Assembly (NCBI GenBank): GCA_030035585.1
Contig: CM057460.1
Location: forward strand, 127,270,714 to 127,334,713
DNA length: 64,000 bases
From: Dugong dugon
Lineage: Eukaryota > Chordata > Mammalia > Sirenia > Dugongidae
Direction: 5' to 3'
The translations under genes were made by a program, and so were the position numbers. The notes below the pieces were generated by a model. It saw nothing but the letters and a program-made list of their open reading frames with translations. It was not told the DNA's origin and did no database searches. Of this stretch, positions 20,641 to 31,010 are shown one piece after another. Each line of letters opens with the position of its first letter. Positions within the stretch are counted from its first letter, which is position 1.

Positions 20641-21429
20641 TGTCCCTTCTCAACCTTGCGTTCCCTATCACCAGCTTTCCTGTCCCCTCCTGCCTTCTAG
20701 TCCTTATCCCTGGACTGCTGTGCTTCGTTAGTCCTGTTTTGTTTTATGACACTGTCCAATCCCTGGCTGAATAGTGAACTTTGGGAGTGACTTCACCACA
20801 GAGCTAAAAGGGTGTTGGGGGACTATGCTCTCAGGGTTTCTCCAGTCTGTCAGGCCAGTAAATCTGGTCTTTTTTTTGTGAGTTAGAATTTTGTTCTACG
20901 TCCTTTCCCAGCTCTGTCCAGGACCCTCTATTGTGATCCCGGTCAGAGCAGTCAGTGATGATAGCCAGGCACCATATAGCTGTACTGGACTCAGTATGGT
21001 GGAGGCCGTGGTAGCTGTGGTCCATTACGCCTTTGGACTAATCTTTTCCTTGTATGTTGTTCTCTTCATGCTCGCTTGCTCCCGAAGGGGTGAGACCAGT
21101 GGGAATATCTTAGATGGCTGCTCACAGGCTTTTAAGACCCCAGACGCTACTCACCAAGGTAGAATGTAGAACATTGTCTTTATAAACTATGTTCTGCCAG
21201 TTGAGCTAGATGTTCCCTGAAACCATGGTCCCCATAGCCCTCCGGCCAGCAATTCAGTCCCTCAGGGAGTTTAGATGTGTCTATGGAGCTTCCATGACCT
21301 TTCCTTGTACAAGTTGTGCTGGCTTCCCCAGTATTGTGTACTGTCTTACCCTTCACCAAAGTTACCACTTATCTATTGTCTGTTTAGTCCCCACCCCGAC
21401 CTCTCCCATCCCTCGTAACCAACAAAGAT

Positions 21430-21769
21430 TGTTATTTTTTGTGTGTAAACTTTTCCATGGATTTTTACAATAGGGTCTCATACAATATTTGTCCTTTTGT
21501 GATTGACTTATTTCATTCAGCATAATGTCCTCCAGTTTCATCCATGTTATGAGATGCTTCACAGATTCATCATTGTTGTTTCTCGTTGCATAGTACTCCA
21601 TCGTGTGTATGTACCATAGTTTGTTTATCCATTCATCTGTTGATGGGCATCTAGGTTGTTTCCATCATTTTGCTATTGTGAACAATGCTGCCATGAACAT
21701 AGGTGTGCATATGTCTATTCGTGTGACGACTCTTATTTCTCTAGGTTATATTCCTAGGAGTGGGATTGC
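21430..21769 (-). pseudogene. L1-A ORF2 C-terminal remnant
   Basis: Seen: the minus strand encodes an L1 ORF2 C-terminus, with [20 protein letters not shown] and LEDIMLNEISQSQKDKYC, matching the same part of L1-B (34,581-34,982). Upstream it stops at the deletion junction, where the sense strand reads ATG directly followed by CAATCCCACTCCTAG, so a start here would give a five-codon peptide. There is no catalytic domain left. Confidence 0.9.
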
Positions 21770-21774
21770 ATTTT

Positions 21775-22762
21775 ATAGTGCTTTTTATTTGTGGTGCTGA
21801 TGTTTTCTTTGTTCCTCTTACTCTCCTGTGCTGAGATCCTTTTGTTTGTGGATTTTTCTTTCATTTCTTTTGTTTTTATAGGTTTTGTTTTTATTGAGAC
21901 TTTATGTTTTTCTTCTTTATTTTGATGAGTATGTTTGTTAACTTTCTTTGTGGTTACCTTGAAATTTACCCTTATCTTCCTAGATTTGAATCAGTCTATT
22001 ATTATTTGGTATAGCCTTGCCTTCCTCTCCATTAGAAGGTTCTATACCTACACTGTCTATTCCCTCTTGTTCTGATGCTGTTGTAATTTACAGATTAACC
22101 TCTCTGGTTCCTTTTTGTAATTCTTTTGGTTTTGCATAGTCCTTAAGAGCTAATTTCCTAGGTTGGTATCTGGCTAGTACAATCCTATGTCCTATATTCA
22201 GCCTGTGGTCTGATGTTGTTTGTTCTCAGATCAAAGGACTCCCTTTAATAAGTCTTGTAAGTTTGGTTTGGTTTTCACATAGTCCCTTGACTTCTGTTTA
22301 TCTGGAAATGACCTAATTTCACCATCACACGTGAATGAGAATTTTGCAGGCTATATTATTCTTGGCTGGCAATTTTTTTCTTTCAAGGTTTTATATGTGT
22401 CATCCCATTGCCTTCTGGCCTGCAGAGTTTCTGCCAAATAAGCTGAGCTTAGTCTTATTGTTTCTCCTCTGTATGTGACTTTTTGTTTTTCTCGAGTTGC
22501 TTTCAGGATTCTTTGTTTGTCTTTGGTTTTAGCAAGTGTGACTATAATATGCCTTGGTGATTTTCTTTCCCGGTCTATCCTATATGGGGTTCGTTGAGCT
22601 TCTTGGGGTCAGCTTTTCATGTTTCATGATACTGGAGAAGTTTTCTCTCAGAAATTCTTCAAATGATCCTCTCTGTGTTTTCTGTCTTCTCCCCCCATTC
22701 TAGAATTCTGATACTCCATATTTTTGCTTTTGATTGTATCCCACATAATTCTCAAGGTTTCT
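21775..22762 (-). pseudogene. L1-A ORF1, C-terminal half (decayed)
   Basis: L1 ORF1p is an RNA-binding trimer with a coiled coil, an RRM and a C-terminal domain, which packages L1 RNA. Seen: translation of the complement around 22,250-22,560 gives PRHIIVTLAKTKDKQRILKA, then KVTYRGETIRLSSAYLAETL, QARRQWDDTYKTLKEKNCQP, and after a stop PAKFSFTCDGEIRSFPDKQK. This is the RRM/C-terminal region with stops and a frame break. A lysine-rich tail follows, to about 21,790. Confidence 0.85.
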
Positions 22763-23209
22763 TCATTTTTCTTTGTTCTTTTTTCTGATTTTTTTCTCAA
22801 ACAGAGTTGTATTTAAGTGTTTGTCTTCAATTTCGCTGATCTTATCTTCCATCATTTCAAACCTGCTCCTCAGCCTTTCTATGACACTGTCCATTTCTGA
22901 AATCTTGTCGTTTATCTTTTGGGTTTCTAATTGTTGTTTTTGTATGAGTTCTAGTTGTGAACTTATTTTCGAATTTTGTTTCTGTATTATTTTCTTGAAT
23001 TCTTCCATTTTTTTGTCTATATTTTCCATGAAGTTGTCTGTCTTTTCCATGAATTTGTCTATTTTTTCCTCATTTTTGTCTGCTTTTTGCTTCAACTGTT
23101 GGATAATTCTGACTATTAGAGATTTGAATTTCCTATCAGTTAGGTCTAGTGCCTTTTCTTCTACTGGAATGTCATCTGGTGTTTTATTTTGGACGCCTAC
23201 TGGAACCAC
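22763..23209 (-). pseudogene. L1-A ORF1, N-terminal coiled-coil half (open)
   Basis: Seen: an open frame of 148 codons beginning MVPVGVQNKTPDDIPVEEKA. Residues about 40-140 are a long heptad-rich coiled coil (KNEEKIDKFMEKTDNFMENI and KISEMDSVIERLRSRFEMME), as in the ORF1p trimerisation domain. The frame ends with KKIRKKNKEK, where a frameshift separates it from the RRM part. In the family, full ORF1 is about 340-370 residues, so this is less than half. It is the longest open L1-A frame on the coding strand. Confidence 0.85.
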
Positions 23210-23219
23210 CCTGTCCTGT

Positions 23220-24773
23220 TTTTGTATGTGTTTTGATATTGTCTACTGTCTTCGGGGCATTCAGTGTTTATTTTCCTTGTTTATTGATTGTAGATTTGTT
23301 TGTTTCATCCTGCTTTTTTGTTTTATTTTGTTATGTCTGAGCAGGCGGGCTGTGCATTCTTTGTTGTTTACTCATCTGTGGGCACGATATTTTTCACCCC
23401 CTTCTCCAATGGGTAGGGTCAGTCACTCAGGTTTGGTACAGAAGGGCAGGTCCAGATGAAGGGAAGTTGCTGGTAGGGGTTGTTTGTGGCACATACCAGG
23501 GCTGACAGTGCAGACCGGGGATCAGTGCAGGGCAGGTTCCAGTAGGCCGTGTCTGTGCTGCTTGGGAGTGTGATGTTCAGCACACAGTGCAGGTAGGCAG
23601 GAAGGAGGGGGTAGATTGTGATCTGTGGAGCTAAGATGGGTATGGGAAAGATGAGCTAAGATGGGTATGGGAGAGAGGAACAGGAGCCAAAAACATACAG
23701 ACAAACAAAAAAGAGTGCTAAGGGAGCTTTCTATTGGAGTGGAGAGATGAGAGACTGAGAAATGGGGAGAAACAAAAATAAAAAAAAGAAAAAGGGTAAA
23801 AGAAAAAAATGAATAAATTGAGAAACTGGAAATGAAGAAAGACAAAAAGGGAATGAGAGAGAAGAAAACAAAACAACAAAACAAAAAAAATGAAAACAGA
23901 ACCAAAAAAAGAAAAAAAAAAAAAAACAAGAAAAACGAAATGCCCCCAGGGATGTCCCTGTGCATCTGCATACAGTAAGGGAGTAGCTTCCGAGCCACAC
24001 AGTACTGTCCAGCTAGAAGGTGCTCCCAAGCAGATAAAAGAAAAAGAAAGCAAACAAATGAATCAAAACAGAACAAATCAAAGCAAACAAACAAACAAAC
24101 AAAAAAGCCCCAGGGGTCCCACCAGCATGGCAGCACGGGCCGGGAAGCAGTTTCACAGTCAAGTAGTGTTTTGCAGCCTTTCAGGAAGAAGCAAAGATGG
24201 CTCACGGAGCCAGGTACTTAAGAAAAAGGAGGTGGAGGTGGTGAGAGGTAAGGAAGAAATCTAAAGAATTAGAAAAAAGCAACACCAGCAGCCAATAAAA
24301 GGCACTCAGGGAGCTGGCCAGTGCAGGCGGGTGGAATCCAAGCGACACCGGGGTGAAGTTGGTGCTTCCCAGCTAAGAGACTGTGGCTGCAGGAAGCAGA
24401 TGAGGCTAAGTGGGGGTAAAGAGGGTTGGGGGTAAGAAAGCCTTTATCGCTGGTTACTGGTTGTTCTGTCTCTTGCTGGAAGCTCCATGAAGCTGCTTTC
24501 TCATACCCCTTGTTTGCTGATCTCCGATAGAAGTCCAAGATGGTGGATCCGTGCTGTAGTAGCTGAGAGGGGACCTCTGCATGTATCTCTCCTCGATCTC
24601 TGTTCTTGATCAGTTTCTTATTCCATTCGGTGCTTGGTTGAGTTCTTTATTCTTCATTTGATGCTTAGGGTTTCGGGATGGACGTGTGACACTATTTGAC
24701 TTAGTTTTTCTGATCCTTGCTGCGGAGGGACGGCATGGTGCTTCTGACTATAGCGCCATGTTGCCCAGAAGTC
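23220..24773 (-). promoter_or_regulatory. L1-A 5' UTR (internal promoter region)
   Basis: Seen: non-coding sequence between the ORF1 start and the 5' target duplication. L1 5' UTRs carry an internal RNA polymerase II promoter, which is inferred here from position only. It does not match the L1-B 5' UTR (39,020-40,401), so the two elements belong to L1 lineages with different 5' ends. ORFs of 227-228 residues over this region are low-complexity (F/S/L-rich) artefacts. Confidence 0.7.
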
Positions 24774-24788
24774 TCTCATGCATTTTTA
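24774..24788 (+). repeat. Target-site duplication of L1-A, right copy
   Basis: Seen: identical to 20,144-20,158 over 15 bases; the next base on each side differs. Confidence 0.95.
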
Positions 24789-25049
24789 GTGCCTCAAAAA
24801 AGAATACCTGTGATATTCAATTAACAAGTTACTTTTATGCTTTGCAAGGATTTATATACAAATTAAGTAACGAATCCAAAAACAATTAGACCAAGAGTTC
24901 TAATTTGTGCTTCAAAAACTATGAGCCAAATGCTCAGTGACCTGTCTTCCAGAACCACACACCGTGGATGCAGTGGTTGATTGTCCTTCATGTGCAGAGC
25001 CCTGTGCTTTGTACCATGACCTAAGACAAACTAAATAGAAGATACAGCC
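24789..25049. other. No recognisable feature
   Basis: Short unique stretch right of L1-A. Confidence 0.45.
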
Positions 25050-26049
25050 TTTGCCCTCAAGGATGTTAAATTTTAGGAAGGGATGGACAATTCACAAGAG
25101 ATAAATATCAGGCACTTCAATGAGTAAACCTACACTGTCCTTAAAAGTGTCTCTTTGCAGGACAATTTATTAACATCTATAAAAAATGTTAAATATACAT
25201 TCCAGAAAAGAACATGGAAAAAAATTAAAATAACCTCTGAGTGGGGAAGGCATTTCTAAGCATGACATGAAACCTGTAACTGCAGAGACTGATAATTAGA
25301 TTATATAAAAATAATTTTTTTTGCATGACAAATATAGTAACATCAGAAGACAAATGGCAAATTATAATTGATAATTCACACAAATAGCTTCTTTCCTTAG
25401 TGCATAAAAACCTCCTTCATATCAATGAGAACAGCAAACTAATAGAAAAAATAGAATATGAATAGTCAGATCACAGAAAAGGAAATACAAATAACTTTCA
25501 AACATATTTAAAAATGTTTACTCATAAGAGGAGATACTCAGATTAATACTATAATAAAATACCATTTACTCTCAGTTTGGCAACGATCCCAAAATATGTT
25601 AATACATTGTGCGTTTTCTGGTTTGGTGAGAATGTGGGGAAACTGTCACTCCTACAAATTACTGGTGAGGATATATACTGGTACAATTTAGCAATATTTA
25701 CCATGCTTATAAGTTTCACCTTATGACCCAATGGTTTTACTTCTAGAAATGTGTTTTTCAAAGATATTTGTCCTTTTGCCATATAATGTATATAGAAGGT
25801 TCTTTATTGCAGCATTATTTGGACTAGCAAAAACTAGAAGCAACCTAAATAATCCACCAATAAGGGAATGATTAAATTAAATTATGGCACACCCCAGTAT
25901 AGAATGTTATTCAGCTGTGAAAAGAATAAGAGCCTCTTTACACGCTAATATAGAAGAATCTCCAAGATATATGGATACATGAGAAAAAGCAAAGTACAGA
26001 ACAGTACATGTAGAATGTTAATAATTGTGTTAAAGAGTAATGAGAGAAT
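25050..26049 (+). mobile_element. Old L1, end of ORF2 and 3' UTR
   Basis: Seen: plus-strand L1 wording: 'atatcaatgagaacagcaaa', 'gtgagaatgtggggaaactg', 'attgcagcattatttggact', 'agcaacctaaataatccacc' and 'gaatgttattcagctgtgaa'. It is diverged and non-coding. A SINE follows at 26,050. Confidence 0.75.
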
Positions 26050-26227
26050 ATATGGGGGATACAAATGGTTAAGCACTGGACTACTAGCTGAAAGGCTGGG
26101 GGTTTGAATCCACCCAGAGGTGCTTCTGAAAGGTCACAGCCTTGAAAACCCTATGGAGCACAGTTCTACTCTGCACACATGGGGTTGCCATGAGCCAGAA
26201 TCAACTCCATGGCAACTAGCAACAACG
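26050..26227 (+). mobile_element. AfroSINE, 'gggggatacaaa' copy
   Basis: Seen: 'gatacaaatggttaagcact', 'gggtttgaatccacccagag' (box B), 'ccctatggagcacagttcta' and 'catggggttgccatgagcca', ending in 'ctagcaacaac'. It belongs to the second SINE subfamily and lacks part of the centre. Confidence 0.9.
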
Positions 26228-26699
26228 TATATATGTATACAATGTACATATTGTATCTGCTTAGATAAGCATGGAATGTCTCTTGGCATATATAAAAGAA
26301 GCTGGTAACAAAAGTTACCCCCGAAATGGGAACTGGATGGCTTTCAAACAGTGGTATGCAAGAAGCTTACTTTTCCCTAAATATTCTTTTATACCTTTTA
26401 TTACTGTACCATGTGAATATACTCTCTTTCTGAAAATTAATAAAAAAAAACAATAAAATGCACATATTAATTTGAGCTAGCAATTCTACCACTAAAATTA
26501 ATCTAACAGCATTGGTTATAATAACAAAACCTAGCCCACCAATAGCAGTTGTAAAAGAGAATCCCATGTGTAGTGACATCGAATGCTCTCCAAGACATAC
26601 TGGACAATGAAAAACTCAGAAGCAAAAGCAAGTTGCAAAAAAATGTGTATACCATATTCTCCTTTGAGGAAAAAATGAGATATATATATACAGGAGAGA

Positions 26700-26905
26700 G
26701 AGAGACAGCCCTGTTGGTGAAAATGGTTAATCACTTGGCTGCCAACCAAAATGTTGGTGGTTTGAACTATCTCGCAGCTCTGCTGGAGAAAGACCAGGAG
26801 ATCTGCTTCTGTAAAGATTACAGTTAAGAAAACCCTATGTGGCAGTTCTACTCTGTCACATGGGGTCACTATGAGTCAGAATTGACAGTACATGGCAACA
26901 AATAT
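26700..26905 (+). mobile_element. AfroSINE, long form
   Basis: Seen: 'agccctgttggtgaaaatgg', 'ggagatctgcttctgtaaag', 'cctatgtggcagttctactc' and 'catggggtcactatgagtca'. It lies within the L1 segment of 26,440-27,165, next to a GAGA run at its 5' side and a TA array at its 3' side. Confidence 0.88.
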
Positions 26906-26933
26906 ATATGTACACATGTATATGCTATATGTT

Positions 26934-26940
26934 ATATATA

Positions 26941-26996
<56 letters not shown>
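26934..26996 (+). repeat. (TG)n(TA)n microsatellite
   Basis: Seen: about six tg units and then some 21 ta units. Probably length-variable. Confidence 0.95.
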
Positions 26997-26998
<2 letters not shown>

Positions 26999-27165
26999 AC
27001 ATAGGCATGGAACATCTATGGAAAGATACACAAGGTATTTAACAGTGACTGGCTCTGAGCAAGAGGCCTGGGAGTCATGGATGGAATGAAGACCTGCTTT
27101 GTAATATATCCTTTTATATATGCTATGAATTTTAAATTCCTATGTCCAAATAATAGTTAGGAAAA

Positions 27166-28329
27166 CAAAAAGTAAAACATAAAGACAAGGATAAACATGT
27201 TGCTTTATTGGTTTGTGAACAGCTGAGTTGACCTTCTGGATGAAGAGAACTGTGCCGAGTTAAAACTGGCATTAAAGGAAGAGCCAAGCTCATAATGTGC
27301 AGAGCTGATGTCCTACAGATACATTTGGGTCCTCTTTAATTCCAAAATGCTCAAATAGACAGAAAAGGCAATCACAGATGATGGATGACTTTATATTCTG
27401 AACAATAATATATCTATTTTCAAAAGATACTCAGCTTATAATAATTTCCTTTTCATTGAAAATGTTGGACTTTTTATATCTTTCAATGGAATTTGGCAGA
27501 CAGAAAAAGGAAAATGTTGACTTTTCCATGTTGCCCATTATGCAAAATTCTGGAATATTCAGAATACAAGAGACACATGCAACAAGCACAGTGACCTTAA
27601 AAAATTCTCAGGCAGATGTAGCAGAATCCATTTCACATTGCTGATGTCCTTGGCCAGCGGGACAGCATACAGCTGGCCGAATGCCGCCTCCACAGCAGCC
27701 AGTCTAGAGATGTACATTAGCTTTCTATTGAAAAAAAAAGTGAGAGAGCTCTACGGGGCTGAAGCATGTTATTCAGGGTCACGTGACAAACAGCGGAGGG
27801 TCTGAAAAACACTCTGATGTACCTGCCACAGGAAGGAAACATTCGGAAGGAAATACTGATGGAGGTGTGGTCGCACCTCTGGATGTGAAAGCAATTTTCA
27901 GGTACCTTTAGCTGCACATCGGAAAGTCATTTCATCATTTTTATAGAGTTTCTGTCAATGAGTAGTTTCTTTTGCTGCCTTTTCTGTAAGAGAATTGTCC
28001 ATTTCTGGTGTCCAAAGCTGTGTGAAGTAGGGACACATTTGCCTGTGACCATTTCCTCATGTTATCTGCTATTTTCAGTTAAGAGTCTCCCTAGTTGGGC
28101 CTCTCTCATCCTTTGCTGGGAGGACTCTCCAGTCCTGGCTCATGTGCTCACTTCTCATTCTAAGATTGGGTCCAACCTCAACTTCCTTGATTCTGAAGCT
28201 GACATTTGTTAGTGTCCTGCCCAGCTTCCATTCTTTCTCTTCTGAACTTCCTGGGAGACATCCCTTTCTTTTTTGCAGTTCTTGATGCTGCTCGATAGTG
28301 ATGGTGGTGGCTCTGGCTCCAGGACCAGA
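27166..28329. other. Mostly unique DNA
   Basis: No repeat family is certain. The composition is less AT-rich than elsewhere, with some CpG (27,690-27,860). No ORF with splice or domain support. Confidence 0.5.
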
Positions 28330-28757
28330 AGCTGGAATCAGCACCAGTTAGCTCCCTCAGCCACAGTGCTTGGTTTATGGGTGGGCACCTGGCCCAGTTG
28401 ATCAAAGCAGAACAGAGCCTAGGATTTGAACAGAACGTTCTGGGAAGGACAGGTTCTTTCTCACTGACTTTGAGCCAGGAAGGACATGAACTTGAAACAG
28501 TCATGAAGCACTACTTGGAGCCTGAAGGAAGGCCGCAGAGTGAAAGAAACACAGAGCCAAGAGATGCAGAGAAACTGAGACCTAAGGACAACCTTTGACC
28601 CCTGGACCTGGCTACACCTAAAACTGCATTTGCCCTGGACATTTAAGCAACAAGAATTCCCAAAACTCCAAAATACCCTTCTCTCCTCCACTCTCCCCTC
28701 AAGCTAGGTTGGATTTTTAGCCATTCGCAAGAGAGAAAACCTGACTAAAACAGCTCC
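28330..28757 (+). repeat. Ancient LTR-like repeat, family not assigned
   Basis: Seen: 'gccacagtgcttggtttatg', 'gggcacctggcccagttgat', 'gagccaagagatgcagagaa', 'gacccctggacctggctaca' and 'ggtt(g)gatttttagcca' near the end, with 'gagagaaaacctgactaaaa', the usual landmarks of an old repeat that I recognise but cannot name. A SINE lies at its 3' edge. Confidence 0.5.
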
Positions 28758-28766
28758 TATGATGAT

Positions 28767-28921
28767 GACAGAGACTTGGTGGCGCAGTGGTTAAAAGTTC
28801 GGCTGCTAATCAAAAAGTTGGCAGTTCAAATCCAACAGCTGCTCCTTGGACACCTTATGGGGCAGTTCTATTCTGCCCTATAGGGTCCCTATGAGTCAGA
28901 GTCGACTCCATGGCAATGAGT
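28767..28921 (+). mobile_element. AfroSINE, short form
   Basis: Seen: 'cttggtggcgcagtggttaa' (box A region), 'gcagttcaaatccaacag' (box B) and 'gtccctatgagtcagagtcg'. It is flanked by tatgatgat at 28,758-28,766 and 28,922-28,930, a perfect 9-bp target duplication. Confidence 0.95.
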
Positions 28922-28930
28922 TATGATGAT

Positions 28931-29164
28931 AATAGCAACTAACCCGAAGAGGTCTTTACACTTTCCAAACATTTTCATCTACATTAGTAAATCTGTTCCT
29001 CCAATAACCCTATGAAATAGGCAGAGGGAGAATTTATGTTAATCTCAGCTCACATTTGACAGAACTGATGTTAAATGACTTGCATGAGGTCACAGCCAGT
29101 AAGAAATGGAGCACGTTTTGGAACCTGGAACTCTGGATTTCATGTTCTTGGCAGATCCTCCTGC
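28931..29164 (-). mobile_element. MIR SINE remnant
   Basis: Seen: 'ataaccctatgaaataggca', 'gaggtcacagccagtaagaa' and 'ggaacctggaactctggatt', on the complement strand of MIR. Confidence 0.75.
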
Positions 29165-30534
29165 TGCCTCTCTGTTGCTGAGGAAGGAAGAAGGTGACTC
29201 TGGGTCCTTTGATCAGCCTATTCTCTCTAGTGCCTTAACCTCGGAGGACCACTTGCCCCTCCTGTGAAGACTCACCCTGAGGGCCCTACAGACCCAGTCA
29301 GGAGAGTGTCCCAGGCCAGGAGGAGCAGACCCAAGTAGTCTTTCACTCAGTTAATGGGAAATAACCAGCTCCTGTGACCCAAAGCAGCACCAGGGCGGAG
29401 GTGGTTAACAGTCGGAAACAAGCCATCCCTGGGCAAGAAGGTCGCCAAGGTGCAAAGCCAAACAAAGGGAGGCTCAGGGGAAGTGACCACTGATGGGCAC
29501 TGGAGTGGATTTAGGAGGATGGACTGGGGAGAAAGCCTAGGTGGCAGGGTTCCGTGTTTTGTGCTGTTGCACATTTGCCGTGAGGATCTCACTGGACTGA
29601 AGCCCAGTGCCCTCTGCACTGCTGCTCAGAACCCTTGACCTGGATCTTTGGTGCCGTAACTTTCCCCTTCCCCTGCCCCACTACCGTACCCCTCCCTACT
29701 AATTTGTTCCTCCAACAACTCTGTGGAATAGGGAAGCCACTTAAGCTGAAGAATGGTATCCATATTAACTTGCTTGCCGGTTATAAAAGAATAGAATAGA
29801 AAGCATTTCCAAGTTAGCATGACTGTTGTTTTTTTCAGTCCAAGGATGGAAGACGTTTTGTGGATTACAGAAAAATAAAACTCCTGGATGAGGTTTGAAA
29901 TATTTTCTCTCCATTCATCACTGACTTTAGGGCAGGGGGATTGGAGGCCTCAGACACCAACCTAATTAAAGCAGCTGGGTTAGGAAGTAAAGGGGAAGCA
30001 GCATCAGTTAACATGTTCTGTAATTAAAGGATCACCTCCACTGCCTGTGAATGCAACTTCTGTTGGTTCCGGATTTCCTGGGTTGCTGGGGAGTGGCAAG
30101 GTAATTGATGAGTTTACGCTCTGCCCACCCCACCCGTGCCTAACCTCTGCCGACCCCTCCACCATCCTCATGGCTTGTTCTTCTTGAGGCCTTGGCAGGT
30201 GGTTTGTCAAGCCGGTCTTAATCGGATCACTGTGTAATTACAGGGGGACTGTCAGGAGATTTTGGGTTGCCATCTTTTAACAAAATGCAGATTGCGTGCC
30301 ATGTATACATAAAATTACTCTGTAACTCAAAGTAAATTGATATTTAATTTCAGTTTAATTATACAGGAATTACAGACATGACAGAGACAGTCTAATTAGG
30401 AAGCAAAATATGAGAACTTGTTTATGGTGTGAAAATCCATATCATGTCACACTTGTAACAGAATCAAAAGAATTTCTCTGCATTTTTTGTAGAACATATA
30501 TAATAACAACTACAATAATAATTTAAACTGTAAT
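29165..30534. other. Unique DNA, candidate conserved noncoding segment at 30,200-30,450
   Basis: No repeat family recognised. At 30,229-30,400 there are several TAATTA/ATTA homeodomain-type words ('gtgtaattacag', 'gtttaattatac', 'tctaattagg') in a complex, repeat-free context. This is the kind of sequence found in developmental enhancers, but only alignment across mammals could show that. Confidence 0.4.
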
Positions 30535-30740
30535 CCTGGCCCACCTACCATGTGCTGTCCATGGCACATATATTATCTTATTTAATACTAGCAACAACTC
30601 TGTGGGGCTGGTATGATACTCTCATGGTACGGATGAGAAAACTAAAATTTGAAGAAGTTAGTGATGCGCACTTGGTCACACAGCTCGTAAGTGACCATGG
30701 TGAAATTTAAATTCAGTTGTACTGGACTCTGAGGCCTCAC
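30535..30740 (-). mobile_element. MIR SINE remnant
   Basis: Seen: 'cctaccatgtgctgtccatg', 'atattatcttatttaatact', 'acggatgagaaaactaaaat', 'ggtcacacagctcgtaagtg', in MIR order on the complement. Confidence 0.8.
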
Positions 30741-30924
30741 CCAGGAACACCGGCTGTGCTGCCTCCTCTTGCACTTCTAGAGAGGAGGAGGCATGGGATA
30801 ATTCCAGGTCCTTGGCCTTGGAGTCTCACTGCTTGTCCAAGCTCTTTAGGCTACGATCTGGAAAATAGAGCTTTTTTTCTTCTGCCTTCTCCTTTCTCCT
30901 CTCTCTCTTTCTCCTTCCTTTCAT

Positions 30925-31010
30925 TCACTTAACAAATATTTACTGGGCCCTCTCTCTGTGCCAGACATTGTACTAGGGCGCTGTGTGTTCAGCACTGAGG
31001 AAAGCGGACA
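30925..31010 (+). repeat. Short piece of the ancient unassigned repeat
   Basis: Seen: 'cacttaacaaatatttactg', 'ctctgtgccagacattgtac', 'ttcagcactgaggaaagcgg', equivalent to the start of the repeat at 57,303. Confidence 0.5.

Larger units (their letters stand above)
20159..24773 (-). mobile_element. L1-A: full-ended L1 lacking most of ORF2 (half-L1 architecture)
   Basis: Seen, reading down the minus strand: a 5' end near 24,773 that includes a GCGCCAT-type motif on the plus strand; a 5' UTR of about 1.5 kb, with an A-rich region at 23,760-23,935; ORF1 (23,209 down to about 21,790, broken); a junction at 21,769/21,770; the last ~110 codons of ORF2; and a 3' UTR down to 20,159. Identical 15-bp target duplications flank it, so both ends are genuine. 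Compared with L1-B in this window, about 3.5 kb, nearly all of ORF2 including the endonuclease and reverse transcriptase, is absent. Half-L1 (HAL1) elements that keep ORF1 but not ORF2 are known in mammals; this has that layout. Whether it jumped in this form or lost ORF2 after insertion cannot be settled here. Confidence 0.9.
26440..27165 (+). mobile_element. Old L1 3' region, second segment
   Basis: Seen: 'gagctagcaattctaccact', 'tctccaagacatactggaca' and, after a SINE and a TA array, 'aacagtgactggctctgagc', the L1 3' UTR landmark. It may be a second copy or a duplicated part of the element that starts at 25,050. Confidence 0.55.

Noticed and set aside
22773-23459. 228-residue plus-strand ORF
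   Set aside because: It is the antisense of the L1-A ORF1 coiled coil and 5' UTR, rich in F, S, L and C, with no recognisable domain.
23522-24205. 227-residue minus-strand ORF with F/S/L-rich segments
   Set aside because: It covers the A-rich part of the L1-A 5' UTR; the hydrophobic runs come from low-complexity DNA, not a membrane protein.
24269-24538. 89-residue ORF in the L1-A 5' UTR
   Set aside because: It could suggest an antisense ORF such as the primate L1 ORF0, but it is on the L1 sense strand, lacks a family match and is within chance length.
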